DNA from: Hyphomicrobiales bacterium
Lineage (GTDB): Bacteria > Pseudomonadota > Alphaproteobacteria > Rhizobiales > Rhizobiaceae
NCBI GenBank assembly: GCA_900465915.1
Contig: UBKJ01000004.1
Span: forward strand, 164,216-228,215
Direction: 5' to 3'
DNA: 64,000 nt
Below, in pieces: positions 1 through 9,683 of the stretch. A program made the position numbers and the translations under genes. The notes under the pieces were generated by a model. That model ran no database searches. It was not told the DNA's origin and was given only the letters and a program-made list of their open reading frames with translations. Every line of letters starts with the position of its first letter. The stretch's first letter is position 1.

Positions 1-1
1 C

Positions 2-829
2 AAGACGTGCCTGTCGCAGCGCTCGAACCTGTGCACCGCCATCCGCTCGACGCAGGGACAGGGGCTGATGCCCGACCACACCTCGCGCTTTTCCTGCGAG
101 GGCGGCGAGGTGTTCCATTACATGGGCTGCTCGACCTTCTCCAACTTCACCGTGCTGCCGGAGATCGCGGTGGCCAAGGTGCGCGAGGACGCGCCCTTCG
201 ACAAGATCTGCTATATCGGCTGCGGCGTGACGACGGGCATCGGCGCGGTGATCTATACGGCCAAGGTGCGGCCGGGCTCCAATGTGGTGGTGTTCGGGCT
301 GGGCGGCATCGGGCTCAACGTCATTCAGGGCGCGCGCATGGTGGGCGCGGACAAGATCATCGGCGTCGACATCAACCCGGCCAAGGTGGCGATGGCGAAA
401 AAGTTCGGCATGACGGATTTCATCAACCCGACCGAAGTGGGCAACGACAAGGTGGTGCAGGCCATTCAGGACCTGACGGACGGCGGCGCGGATTATTCCT
501 TCGACGCCACCGGCAATGTCAACGTCATGCGGCAGGCGCTGGAATGCTGCCATCGCGGCTGGGGCGAATCGATCATCATCGGCGTGGCGGAAGCGGGCAA
601 GGAGATCGCCACGCGGCCGTTCCAGCTCGTCACCGGGCGGGTGTGGAAGGGCACGGCCTTCGGCGGCGCGCGCGGGCGCACTGACGTGCCGAAGATCGTC
701 GACTGGTACATGAACGGCAAGATCAACATCGACGACCTCATCACCCACACCATGCCGCTCGACGAGATCAACACCGCCTTCGACCTCATGCACGAGGGCA
801 AGTCCATCCGGTCCGTGGTGGTCTATTGA
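2..829 (+). CDS. adhC: S-(hydroxymethyl)glutathione dehydrogenase (class III alcohol dehydrogenase), 5' end cut by window
   Basis: This is the C-terminal three quarters of a zinc-dependent class III alcohol dehydrogenase. The enzyme oxidises S-hydroxymethylglutathione, the spontaneous adduct of formaldehyde and glutathione, to S-formylglutathione with NAD+. The reading frame is open from the window edge and begins with KTCLSQRSNLCTAIRSTQGQ, which lies upstream of the first in-frame ATG at 68, so the true start is outside the window. The Rossmann glycine motif GLGGIG, followed by an acidic VDIN strand end, marks the NAD site. The frame ends in a TGA that overlaps the ATG of the next gene. With fghA at 1954 it makes up the glutathione-dependent formaldehyde detoxification route. 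Identification is secure from sequence and context. Confidence 0.95.
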   Translation, partial: KTCLSQRSNLCTAIRSTQGQGLMPDHTSRFSCEGGEVFHYMGCSTFSNFTVLPEIAVAKVREDAPFDKICYIGCGVTTGIGAVIYTAKVRPGSNVVVFGLGGIGLNVIQGARMVGADKIIGVDINPAKVAMAKKFGMTDFINPTEVGNDKVVQAIQDLTDGGADYSFDATGNVNVMRQALECCHRGWGESIIIGVAEAGKEIATRPFQLVTGRVWKGTAFGGARGRTDVPKIVDWYMNGKINIDDLITHTMPLDEINTAFDLMHEGKSIRSVVVY

Positions 830-1299
830 TGGGCGACGCGCCTTTCGTCTCGCATTGGGACGGGCTGGACGAGCTTGCGCCGCGCGCGCTTTACGCCTTG
901 CTGAAGCTGCGCGTGGACGTGTTCGTGGTCGAGCAGGCCTGCCCCTATGCCGAGATCGACGGGCGGGACGTCGGCGCGTTTCACCTGCGCATCCTGAAGG
1001 GCGGCGAACTGGCCGCCGCCCTGCGGGTGCTGCCGCCGGAGGAAGGCTGTGACGCGGTGAAGATCGGCCGCGTCGTGGTCGCCCCCGCCTTTCGCGGCGA
1101 CAGGCTGGGGCGGCGGCTGATGCGGGAGGCGCTTGCATTCGCGAAGGCGCGCTTTCCGGGCCGGGCGGTCGAGCTTGGCGCGCAGAGCTATCTGCGCGGC
1201 TTCTACGGCTCGTTCGGCTTCGACGCGATTTCAGAGGAATATCTGGAAGACGGCATCCCGCATATCGACATGCGGCGCGAAGCGCAGGATGATGATTGA
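829..1299 (+). CDS. ElaA-family GNAT N-acetyltransferase
   Basis: The product is a 156-residue single-domain acetyltransferase of the ElaA branch of the GNAT superfamily. The N-terminal half carries the ElaA-type signature LYALLKLRVDVFVVEQACPY followed by EIDGRD. The acetyl-CoA-binding loop is visible as IGRVVVAPAFRGDRLGRRLM (the V-x-x-x-x-R/Q-x-x-G-x-G/A region). The FYGSFGF motif with a C-terminal acidic HIDM segment is typical of the family. Its substrate is unknown. The ATG at 829 overlaps the adhC stop codon, and the stop abuts the next ATG, so translation is probably coupled along adhC, this gene and the DUF1345 gene. A TTG three bases upstream is a less likely start. Confidence 0.88.
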   Translation: MGDAPFVSHWDGLDELAPRALYALLKLRVDVFVVEQACPYAEIDGRDVGAFHLRILKGGELAAALRVLPPEEGCDAVKIGRVVVAPAFRGDRLGRRLMREALAFAKARFPGRAVELGAQSYLRGFYGSFGFDAISEEYLEDGIPHIDMRREAQDDD

Positions 1300-1941
1300 A
1301 TGTTCATGCTGCGCCGCCATATGACCTTCTATCTCGCCGCCGTGGGCGGCGTGGCCGCCTTCGTCGTCGCGTGGCTCACGCATAGCCCGCTCGCGCCGGT
1401 GATCGGGGCGAACTGCTTTTTCGTGCTCTATCTGGCGCTGACGCTGCATGTGCTGCCGCAGATGACGGCGGCTTTCCTCAAAAAGCACGCGGCGGCGACC
1501 GACGAGCCGATCTGGATCATCTTCCTCGTCACCTTCGCCACGGTGGTGGTGGCGGTGGCCTCGCTGTTCATCCTCGTCAACCAGAAGCCCAAGCCCGACG
1601 CGCTGGCGCTGATCGTCACGCTGGCCGCCGTGCCGCTCGGCTGGGCGACGATCCACATGATGACGGCGGTGCATTACGCGCATGAATATTGGCAGCCGGA
1701 CGGAACCGCCGCCAAGCCGGGCCGCAAGGGCGGCTTCGACTTTCCCGACACGCCGGAGCCTTCGGGCTGGGATTTCGTCTATTATTCCTTCGTCATCGGC
1801 ATGACGGCGCAGACCTCGGACACCGGCGTCAACACCACCGCCATGCGCCGCGTCACGCTGGCGCACAGCATCGTCTCCTATTTCTTCAACACCGTGCTGG
1901 TGGCCGCGGCGGTCAATGTGGCCGTGGCGCTGGGCAGTTAG
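1300..1941 (+). CDS. DUF1345 family membrane protein
   Basis: This 213-residue integral membrane protein matches the DUF1345 pattern. It has hydrophobic segments near residues 8-27, 30-50, 70-92, 100-120 and 190-210. The family hallmark YYSFVIGMTAQTSDTGV lies near residue 160, and an HYAHEYW segment lies near residue 125. Its biochemical role is unknown. It starts directly after the acetyltransferase stop codon (TGAATG) and sits between the two formaldehyde-oxidation enzymes, so co-transcription is likely. A direct role in formaldehyde metabolism is only a guess from position. Confidence 0.85.
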   Translation: MFMLRRHMTFYLAAVGGVAAFVVAWLTHSPLAPVIGANCFFVLYLALTLHVLPQMTAAFLKKHAAATDEPIWIIFLVTFATVVVAVASLFILVNQKPKPDALALIVTLAAVPLGWATIHMMTAVHYAHEYWQPDGTAAKPGRKGGFDFPDTPEPSGWDFVYYSFVIGMTAQTSDTGVNTTAMRRVTLAHSIVSYFFNTVLVAAAVNVAVALGS

Positions 1942-1953
1942 GATTTTCTATTC

Positions 1954-2802
1954 ATGGAAACCATCTCGACCGCGAAATGTTTTGGCGGCACGCAAGGGGT
2001 CTATCGCCATAAAAGCGAGGCCTGCCGGTGCGACATGACCTTCGCCGTCTTCCTGCCGCCGCAGGCGAAGGCCAAGGACGAAATCAGGCCGGTTCCCGTG
2101 CTCTGGTATCTGTCGGGCCTGACCTGCACGCATCAGAATGTGATGGACAAGGGCGAATATCGCCGGCTGGCGGCGGAGCTTGGCGTGGCGGTCATCTGCC
2201 CGGACACCAGCCCGCGCGGCGACGACGTTGCCGACGAGCCGGACAACTGGCAGTTCGGCAAGGGCGCGGGCTTTTACCTCGACGCCACGCAAGCGCCCTT
2301 CGCCAAGAACTACCGGATGTATAGCTACGTCACGGAAGAACTGCCGCAGCTCGTGGCGGCGAATTTCCCGCTCGACATGGACCGGCAGGCGATCACCGGC
2401 CATTCCATGGGCGGGCATGGCGCGCTGACCATCGCGCTCAAGAACCCGAGCCGCTTCAAATCCGTCTCGGCCTTCGCGCCCATCGTGCAGCCCTCGACGG
2501 CCGGATGGTCACGGCCGGCGCTGGAGAAATATCTCGGGTCGGAGGAGCGCGCTTGGCGGGCCTATGACGCGACGCTTTTGATCGAGGACGGCTATCGCGT
2601 CCCGGAAATCCTCGTCGATCAGGGCGCGGCCGACGGCTTTTTGAACGAAGGCCTGCGTCCGTGGCTTTTGGAGGAAGCGTGCAAAAAGGCCGGGATCGCG
2701 CTCACGCTTCATATGCGCGAGGGCTACGACCATTCCTATTTCTTCATCTCGACCTTCATGGATGAGCATCTGAGGTGGCACGCGGCGCGCCTTATCGCGT
2801 GA
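1954..2802 (+). CDS. fghA: S-formylglutathione hydrolase
   Basis: The 282-residue serine esterase hydrolyses S-formylglutathione to formate and glutathione, the second step of formaldehyde detoxification after AdhC. The length and whole-protein pattern fit the esterase D/FghA family. The nucleophile is Ser151 in GHSMGG, with Asp227 (DQGAADGFL) and His260 (GYDHSYFF) completing the triad. The family-typical stretch LSGLTCTHQN lies near residues 53-62. The start ATG is 12 bases after the DUF1345 stop. The 3' end overlaps the convergent P450 gene by 11 bases, so the two transcripts meet without a visible terminator. Confidence 0.96.
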   Translation: METISTAKCFGGTQGVYRHKSEACRCDMTFAVFLPPQAKAKDEIRPVPVLWYLSGLTCTHQNVMDKGEYRRLAAELGVAVICPDTSPRGDDVADEPDNWQFGKGAGFYLDATQAPFAKNYRMYSYVTEELPQLVAANFPLDMDRQAITGHSMGGHGALTIALKNPSRFKSVSAFAPIVQPSTAGWSRPALEKYLGSEERAWRAYDATLLIEDGYRVPEILVDQGAADGFLNEGLRPWLLEEACKKAGIALTLHMREGYDHSYFFISTFMDEHLRWHAARLIA

Positions 2803-4186
2803 GCACCTTCATCGGCAGGCCGCCCAGCGGCTGGGTGGTCAGCTTCTGCACCGGCCACGGCCTCGTCGTCTCCAGCGCCTCGAAGCGGCGGCCGTCGAGC
2901 AATATGGCCAGTGCAATCACCGCCTCCTGAAGCGCGAAACTCGCGCCGATGCACACCCGCGCGCCCGCGCCGAAGGGCAGATATTGAAAACGGTCGATGC
3001 GGTCGCGGTTTTCCGGCCAGAAGCGCTGCGGCATGAAGGCGTCGGGCCGGTCCCAGTAGAGCCGGTGGCGGTGGATCACCCATGGCATGGCCAGCACGGT
3101 CGCGCTCTTGGGGATTTGCAGGTCGCGATAAGTATCGTCCGCCGCCGCCTCGCGGTTGATCGACGGGGCGGGCGGATAGAGCCGCATCGCCTCCTCGAAG
3201 GCGGCGCGGGTATAGGGCAGGCTTGCGAGCCAGTCTTTCGGGGCTATGTCGCGCCCGCCGCCTGCGAAAAAGCCGTCGATCTCCGCCTCGACGCGCGCCC
3301 GTTCCGCCGGGGCCTTGGCGAGCAGATAAAGCGTCCAGCCGAGCGCGCGGGCGGTGGTCTCATGGCCCGCGCCGATGAAGGTGATGATGTTGTCCTCGAT
3401 CTCGGCGCGGCTCAGCCCGTCCGGCCCCTCGGCGCGCAGCAGCAGCGTGAGGAAATCGCTCGGCACGGCCTCGCCCTTTTCCATGCGCGCCTTGCGCATC
3501 GCCATGGTCTCGGCCACGAGTTGCCGGAAGAAGCCCAGCGACTGCTGCCCGCGCAGGCGGGTGAAGCGCGGCATCCAGTCCGGCAGGCCGAGAAGATCGA
3601 ACGGATCGACCCGTCCCATCGTCTCGAACAATTTGTCGATCTGGCGCGCGAAATCGTTGGGGTCGCCGGCGATCTCGCCGGAAAACAGCGTCTCGGCCAG
3701 AATGTCGTAGGTCAGAAGCGTCATGTCATGCGCGACATCTGTGATGGTGCCCGACGTGCGGTAGCGCTCGGCGAAAAGCCGCGTGCGGTCGCGCATCGCC
3801 TCGGCGAAACCGCCGATATGGCGCGGCGTGAACACCGGGGCCATGGCCTTGCGCGAGCGCTTCCACACCTGCCCCTCGGCCGTCAAAAGCCCGTCGCGCA
3901 GGATCGGCCGCAGCACGCGCTGGCGGATGGCGGACATGGGATAATTGGCGGCGTTGTCGACCAGCACATGACGGATGAGGCCGGGATCGTTGGCGATGAC
4001 GGTCTTCATCCCGAACCAGCTCGTCATGATCCACGGCTCGCTGTAGATCGGCTCGCCCCACAGCTCCAGCGGGTTTTTATACACCACCCGCATCATCTCG
4101 AAGCGCCCGACCGGCTTGTCGCGCGGGCGCGGCGCGGGCGGCACGAAGGGGGCGGAAACGTCGTCCGTATCGGCTGCGAAGCTCAT
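2792..4186 (-). CDS. Cytochrome P450
   Basis: This is a soluble bacterial cytochrome P450 of 464 residues. The I-helix oxygen-activation motif is GAGHETTA (residues 272-279). The K-helix ExxR is EEAMR (331-335). The heme-ligand loop is FGAGARVCIG, with Cys412 as thiolate ligand. No membrane anchor is seen. The frame is open to 4246, but the ATG at 4186 is preceded by a good AGAGGAAAG ribosome-binding site, whereas the upstream extension looks non-coding. No ferredoxin or ferredoxin reductase gene lies next to it, so its redox partner and substrate cannot be inferred. It is divergent from gyrB and convergent with fghA. Confidence 0.93.
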   Translation of the reverse strand: MSFAADTDDVSAPFVPPAPRPRDKPVGRFEMMRVVYKNPLELWGEPIYSEPWIMTSWFGMKTVIANDPGLIRHVLVDNAANYPMSAIRQRVLRPILRDGLLTAEGQVWKRSRKAMAPVFTPRHIGGFAEAMRDRTRLFAERYRTSGTITDVAHDMTLLTYDILAETLFSGEIAGDPNDFARQIDKLFETMGRVDPFDLLGLPDWMPRFTRLRGQQSLGFFRQLVAETMAMRKARMEKGEAVPSDFLTLLLRAEGPDGLSRAEIEDNIITFIGAGHETTARALGWTLYLLAKAPAERARVEAEIDGFFAGGGRDIAPKDWLASLPYTRAAFEEAMRLYPPAPSINREAAADDTYRDLQIPKSATVLAMPWVIHRHRLYWDRPDAFMPQRFWPENRDRIDRFQYLPFGAGARVCIGASFALQEAVIALAILLDGRRFEALETTRPWPVQKLTTQPLGGLPMKVLTR

Positions 4187-4348
4187 CTGCTTTCCTCTGG
4201 CGCTTTCCTCACCCGGATATAGGCGCAGAATATGGCCTTTCCACACCCCGTTTCCATGCGTGTTCCGTCCGATAGCCGCCTCACACTTTCCCGAACGCGT
4301 TTTTACGCCGCAAAGGCCCGGAATCCCCGGCTAAATCGGCCTCAAAAT

Positions 4349-4377
4349 TTGGAAAAAATGCGCTTAGCGCCTATATT
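4349..4377 (+). promoter_or_regulatory. Predicted gyrB promoter
   Basis: TTGGAA at 4349-4354 and TATATT at 4372-4377 are separated by exactly 17 bases and resemble sigma-70 type elements. They lie about 70 bases before the gyrB start in the divergent P450-gyrB intergenic region. A small GCGC-TTA-GCGC dyad lies within the spacer. This is a prediction from sequence only. Confidence 0.5.
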
Positions 4378-4379
4378 AA

Positions 4380-6890
<2,511 letters not shown>

Positions 6891-6969
6891 GAGATGTCAT
6901 CGCCATGGAAGCCATTCGAGAGCCTGATAATACCGCTTTTGGGAAACTGTAATTCACGCGCTTTGTATC

Positions 6970-7671
6970 ATGTTTCAAACTTACACTTATGACGATCCAA
7001 CAGTCCTCCCACCTCCTGCCCGGCAGCATTGGGAATTCATGGAAACGAATTCCGCGTCTGCTGTTTTGAAGGCTGTTTGTCCAACGGAATGGGCAGATAT
7101 TGTGGAGGTTCTTTCCAGCTATCGGCTTGACCCGAAGTTCTGGCTGAAAGCTGGCGGCAATCGTGGAGATATTGCGGAGCAAATTGACCGACAATTTTAC
7201 GATAGGGGCTGGCGAGAGACTCGTCTTGACTTGGAGACGAAAGGTATACTCTTCTCAAAAGCCGGGAATAAAGTCGGTGAACTAACTCCTGTGTATCAAG
7301 AAGGATACCTCGTCGATAATTTTAAGAATAGAGTAGTTCTAGATGTCGAGTGGAACGCCAAGGATGGAAATCTCGATCGGGACCTTGCCTCTTACCGCTC
7401 TTGGTTCGATGCAGGGGTGATTTCTGCTGGCGTTATTATCACAAAAGATCGGCTATCGTTACTCAATCTGGCGCGGAAAATATGGCGCGAATATCAGGGA
7501 ACGCTTCCCGAAGCAGAGCGTAATTTTAAGCTTCCAATCGATTTGGTGACATCGACAGTAACTGCTTTTGATAAAGCACAAATGCGCGTTCGTAGAGGCG
7601 TGATGGGCTCTTGCCCCGTTTTGATTGTAGCCGCAAATGAGAACACCTGGAATGGTGAACCTTATAGCTAA
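6970..7671 (+). CDS. BglII/BstYI-family type II restriction endonuclease
   Basis: The product is a 233-residue endonuclease of the BglII/BstYI family, a PD-(D/E)XK nuclease. The active-site region reads YLVDNFKNRVVLDVEWNAKD. Asp116, Asp125 and Glu127 have the same spacing as BglII Asp84, Glu93 and Gln95, so the metal-binding trio appears present in a D-x8-D-x-E version. A conserved NLDRDLASYR helix and AGVIITKDRL strand follow. The gene is convergent with an MT-A70 methyltransferase with only three bases between the stops, which supports a restriction-modification pair. Base composition is much richer in A and T than the flanks (26 of 60 G+C in 7321-7380), suggesting transfer. The ATG at 6970 has no clear ribosome-binding site, and ATG 7039 is an alternative. 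Specificity is unproven. Confidence 0.82.
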   Translation: MFQTYTYDDPTVLPPPARQHWEFMETNSASAVLKAVCPTEWADIVEVLSSYRLDPKFWLKAGGNRGDIAEQIDRQFYDRGWRETRLDLETKGILFSKAGNKVGELTPVYQEGYLVDNFKNRVVLDVEWNAKDGNLDRDLASYRSWFDAGVISAGVIITKDRLSLLNLARKIWREYQGTLPEAERNFKLPIDLVTSTVTAFDKAQMRVRRGVMGSCPVLIVAANENTWNGEPYS

Positions 7672-7674
7672 AAA

Positions 7675-8517
7675 TCAACCGGCTTTTCGTCCTCTTGGTC
7701 GCATTTGTGTCTCCGCCAAGTTCAAAAGCGCCCTGACTCGCTGAATGGAATATCCTGATTCCTCTGATAGCTCACGTACGCTACTACCCGCATCATAGCG
7801 CGCCTTGAGTTCAAAACTCAAAGCGCTCGCAACATCATCACGGATGTGTTCGTTTGCTTTCAGCAGAGGCAAGATTGCACCGCCCGTATACCCCTTATGC
7901 GCCTTACCTCTCGGAGTGATCTCGGTCGAAGATTCATCGCCCCATACAAACCAGTTCGGGTGTGGATGGCGAGCGAATAATTCTAAATACGGCCCCGGTG
8001 AGCACGCTTCAATTAACTCATATTGTTCATCCGGTTTACGAGAGTGCTCTCTTTTTCGCGTCTCTATCATATTTACTTGCGATCGACCCGGCGCGAGAGT
8101 CCTGAGAGACCCCTTCACACCAAAAAGAAGAATCTCCGTCACATTTCGAAAGTAAAAACCGACGCCTCGACCATCTGGCCCACCATCTTTGCGGCGCTTC
8201 GCCCATATTATATTGGAGACATACCGAAAGCCCCAATTGGACATCACATCCAAGCCGTCCAAGAGCAAAGCATTAGGCACCCACAAATAAAGGTGGGCGT
8301 TCTTTGACGCCACTTTTCCAACAGGCAAGGCTTTGATTGCATCAAGCGACATCGTTGAATAGCGATCCAATCGTCGATGCTCCGGCGCAACTTTTCCCGT
8401 CCGATTGGTAAATCTCCAAGGCGGATCGGCCAAAACGGTCGTAAACCCACCGACAACCTCCGGCAATGGAGCGGGCTGCAATTCAGGGCGAAGCGGTGCA
8501 ATGATCGAATCGGACAT
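7675..8517 (-). CDS. MT-A70 family DNA adenine methyltransferase with C-terminal helix-turn-helix
   Basis: The 280-residue protein is a putative N6-adenine DNA methyltransferase protecting against the neighbouring nuclease. The catalytic DPPW motif is at residues 31-34 (VLADPPWRF). The MT-A70 core continues through LYLWVPNALLLDGL, the SNIIWAKRRKDGG segment and the family-typical SRKPDEQYELIEACSPGPYL, ending near FVWGDES. After about residue 230 an extra segment follows: ELKARYDAGSSVRELSEESG, then YSIQRVRALLN and a basic RPRGRKAG tail. This is a helix-turn-helix like the small stand-alone HTH proteins of actinobacteria, and could bind DNA for specificity or autoregulation. The start chosen is MSDSIIAP; the frame is open to 8634, but that extension runs through the palindrome. 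The gene is AT-rich relative to neighbours. Confidence 0.85.
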   Translation of the reverse strand: MSDSIIAPLRPELQPAPLPEVVGGFTTVLADPPWRFTNRTGKVAPEHRRLDRYSTMSLDAIKALPVGKVASKNAHLYLWVPNALLLDGLDVMSNWGFRYVSNIIWAKRRKDGGPDGRGVGFYFRNVTEILLFGVKGSLRTLAPGRSQVNMIETRKREHSRKPDEQYELIEACSPGPYLELFARHPHPNWFVWGDESSTEITPRGKAHKGYTGGAILPLLKANEHIRDDVASALSFELKARYDAGSSVRELSEESGYSIQRVRALLNLAETQMRPRGRKAG

Positions 8518-8576
8518 GATATAGAGATACACAGAAAAAAAGATCTTTTTTTCTGTGTACACGATTATATGTCCGA
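8510..8576. promoter_or_regulatory. Nested palindrome with AGATCT at its centre, upstream of the methyltransferase
   Basis: Positions 8528-8559 form a perfect 32-bp palindrome. Each half reads TACACAG, then seven A, then GA up to the centre between 8543 and 8544. AGATCT, the BglII recognition sequence, lies at 8541-8546. An outer inverted repeat, TCGGACAT at 8510-8517 and ATGTCCGA at 8569-8576, includes the methyltransferase start codon on one side and a matching ATG on the other. The region lies in the 5' leader or promoter of the methyltransferase. It may be an operator, possibly methylation-sensitive or bound by the methyltransferase HTH. As a hairpin it could also act as a terminator for either strand. 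Function is inference; the symmetry is seen directly. Confidence 0.6.
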
Positions 8577-8699
8577 CCCATTCCGCGCGAATTGAAGAAA
8601 GCCGTCGACTGGCTGGTTCCCCAGGAACAACCAACTGATCGCGAAGCCACCGCGCTTACCTACGCCTCGCTTCAAGGTGGAGCGGATACATTTTCGTGA
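8574..8699 (+). pseudogene. Possible remnant of an AraC-type regulator gene
   Basis: The stretch 8577-8870 has no complete gene. In one forward frame it reads RPIPRELKKAVDWL, which resembles the start of an AraC-family DNA-binding domain, followed by about 26 residues to a TGA at 8697-8699. There is no convincing start codon because the frame enters the palindrome. The first bases also offer ATGTCCGACC, a mirror copy of the methyltransferase start that stops after eight codons. The rest of the gap, to 8870, holds only the leader of the SDR gene with a CAGGAG ribosome-binding site. A homology search would be needed to confirm a remnant. Confidence 0.22.
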
Positions 8700-8870
8700 A
8701 GCGGCGGCGGGAATTTTTCCTTCAATCCAAGGCCACGGGGTATATAGTCGCCGGCGTGCGCGGACGTTCGTTCCGGGTCGACAACTCTCCTCCCCCCGAC
8801 CCGCGGGACGTCTCTGAAGACGCACGGAAACGCGGTCCTGTCAGGGCCGCCACCATTCAGGAGACTTTCC

Positions 8871-9641
8871 ATGAGCATCACCGTCAAGGACAAGGTCGTC
8901 GTCGTCACCGGCGCGGCCGCGGGCATCGGCCGGGCGACCGCCGAGCTTTTCGCCAAGGGCGGCGCGAAGATCGTGGCCACCGACATCGACATGAAGGGTC
9001 TGGAGGAAACCGCCGCCCATGTGAAGGCGGCCGGCGGCGAGGCGCTGACCGTCAAGCACGACGTGTCGTCGGAGGAAGACTGGATCGCCGTTCTCAAGCA
9101 GGGCAAGGAACGCTTCGGCGGCATCGACGTGCTGGTCAACAACGCCGGCATCTATGTCATCGTCCCGCTGGAGGAAACCACGCTTGCCCAGTGGAACAAG
9201 CTGATGGCGATCAACGTCACCGGCGTGTTCCTCGGGGCTAAGCATGTCGTGCCCTATATGGAGGCGCGCAAGGGCGGCTCGATCATCAATCTCTCGTCCA
9301 TCGCCGGCCTTCAGGGCTCGCCCGGCCACACGCTCTACGGCGCGAGCAAGGGCGCGGTGCGCGTGATGACCAAGGACCTCGCCGCCGAACTGGGGCCGAA
9401 GAATATCCGCGTCAATTCCGTGCATCCGACCTATGTGCGCACGGCGATGGTGGAATATGCGACCAAGGTTTCCGGCATTTCCGCCGACGAATTCGGCCGC
9501 AAGATGTCGCCGCTCGGCCGGCTGGCGGAAGTTTCCGACGTGGCCAATATGATCGTCTTCCTCGCGGCCGACGAATCCTCCTATCTGACCGGAACCGAAT
9601 ATCTGGTCGACGGCGGCGGCACGTCCGTCATCTCGATGTAA
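8871..9641 (+). CDS. SDR family oxidoreductase
   Basis: This 256-residue classical short-chain dehydrogenase/reductase has the cofactor motif TGAAAGIGRA near residue 14. Asp near residue 38 (ATDIDM) at the end of the second strand suggests NAD(H) preference. NNAG lies near residue 90. The catalytic Ser in NLSSIAG and the YxxxK (YGASKG) sit near residues 142 and 155. The C-terminal DESSYLTGTEYLVDGGGT is typical of the family. The substrate cannot be assigned. CAGGAG precedes the ATG. A strong shared terminator separates it from the convergent PadR gene. Confidence 0.9.
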   Translation: MSITVKDKVVVVTGAAAGIGRATAELFAKGGAKIVATDIDMKGLEETAAHVKAAGGEALTVKHDVSSEEDWIAVLKQGKERFGGIDVLVNNAGIYVIVPLEETTLAQWNKLMAINVTGVFLGAKHVVPYMEARKGGSIINLSSIAGLQGSPGHTLYGASKGAVRVMTKDLAAELGPKNIRVNSVHPTYVRTAMVEYATKVSGISADEFGRKMSPLGRLAEVSDVANMIVFLAADESSYLTGTEYLVDGGGTSVISM

Positions 9642-9649
9642 GGCGAAAA

Positions 9650-9681
9650 AACGCCGCCGGGAGCTTTTCCCGGCGGCGTTT
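9650..9681. terminator. Bidirectional intrinsic terminator
   Basis: A 12-bp perfect stem (AACGCCGCCGGG at 9650-9661, complement at 9669-9680) with a 7-base loop is flanked by an A run on the left and T residues on the right. It can end transcription of both the SDR gene and the convergent PadR gene. Confidence 0.85.
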
Positions 9682-9683
9682 CA

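Noticed and set aside
8528..8559. Reading the 32-bp palindrome purely as an intrinsic terminator
   Set aside because: The stem is A/T-rich in its middle with no GC-rich base, and it sits in front of the methyltransferase start, not after a gene. A terminator role is possible but does not explain the perfect symmetry through the AGATCT core.
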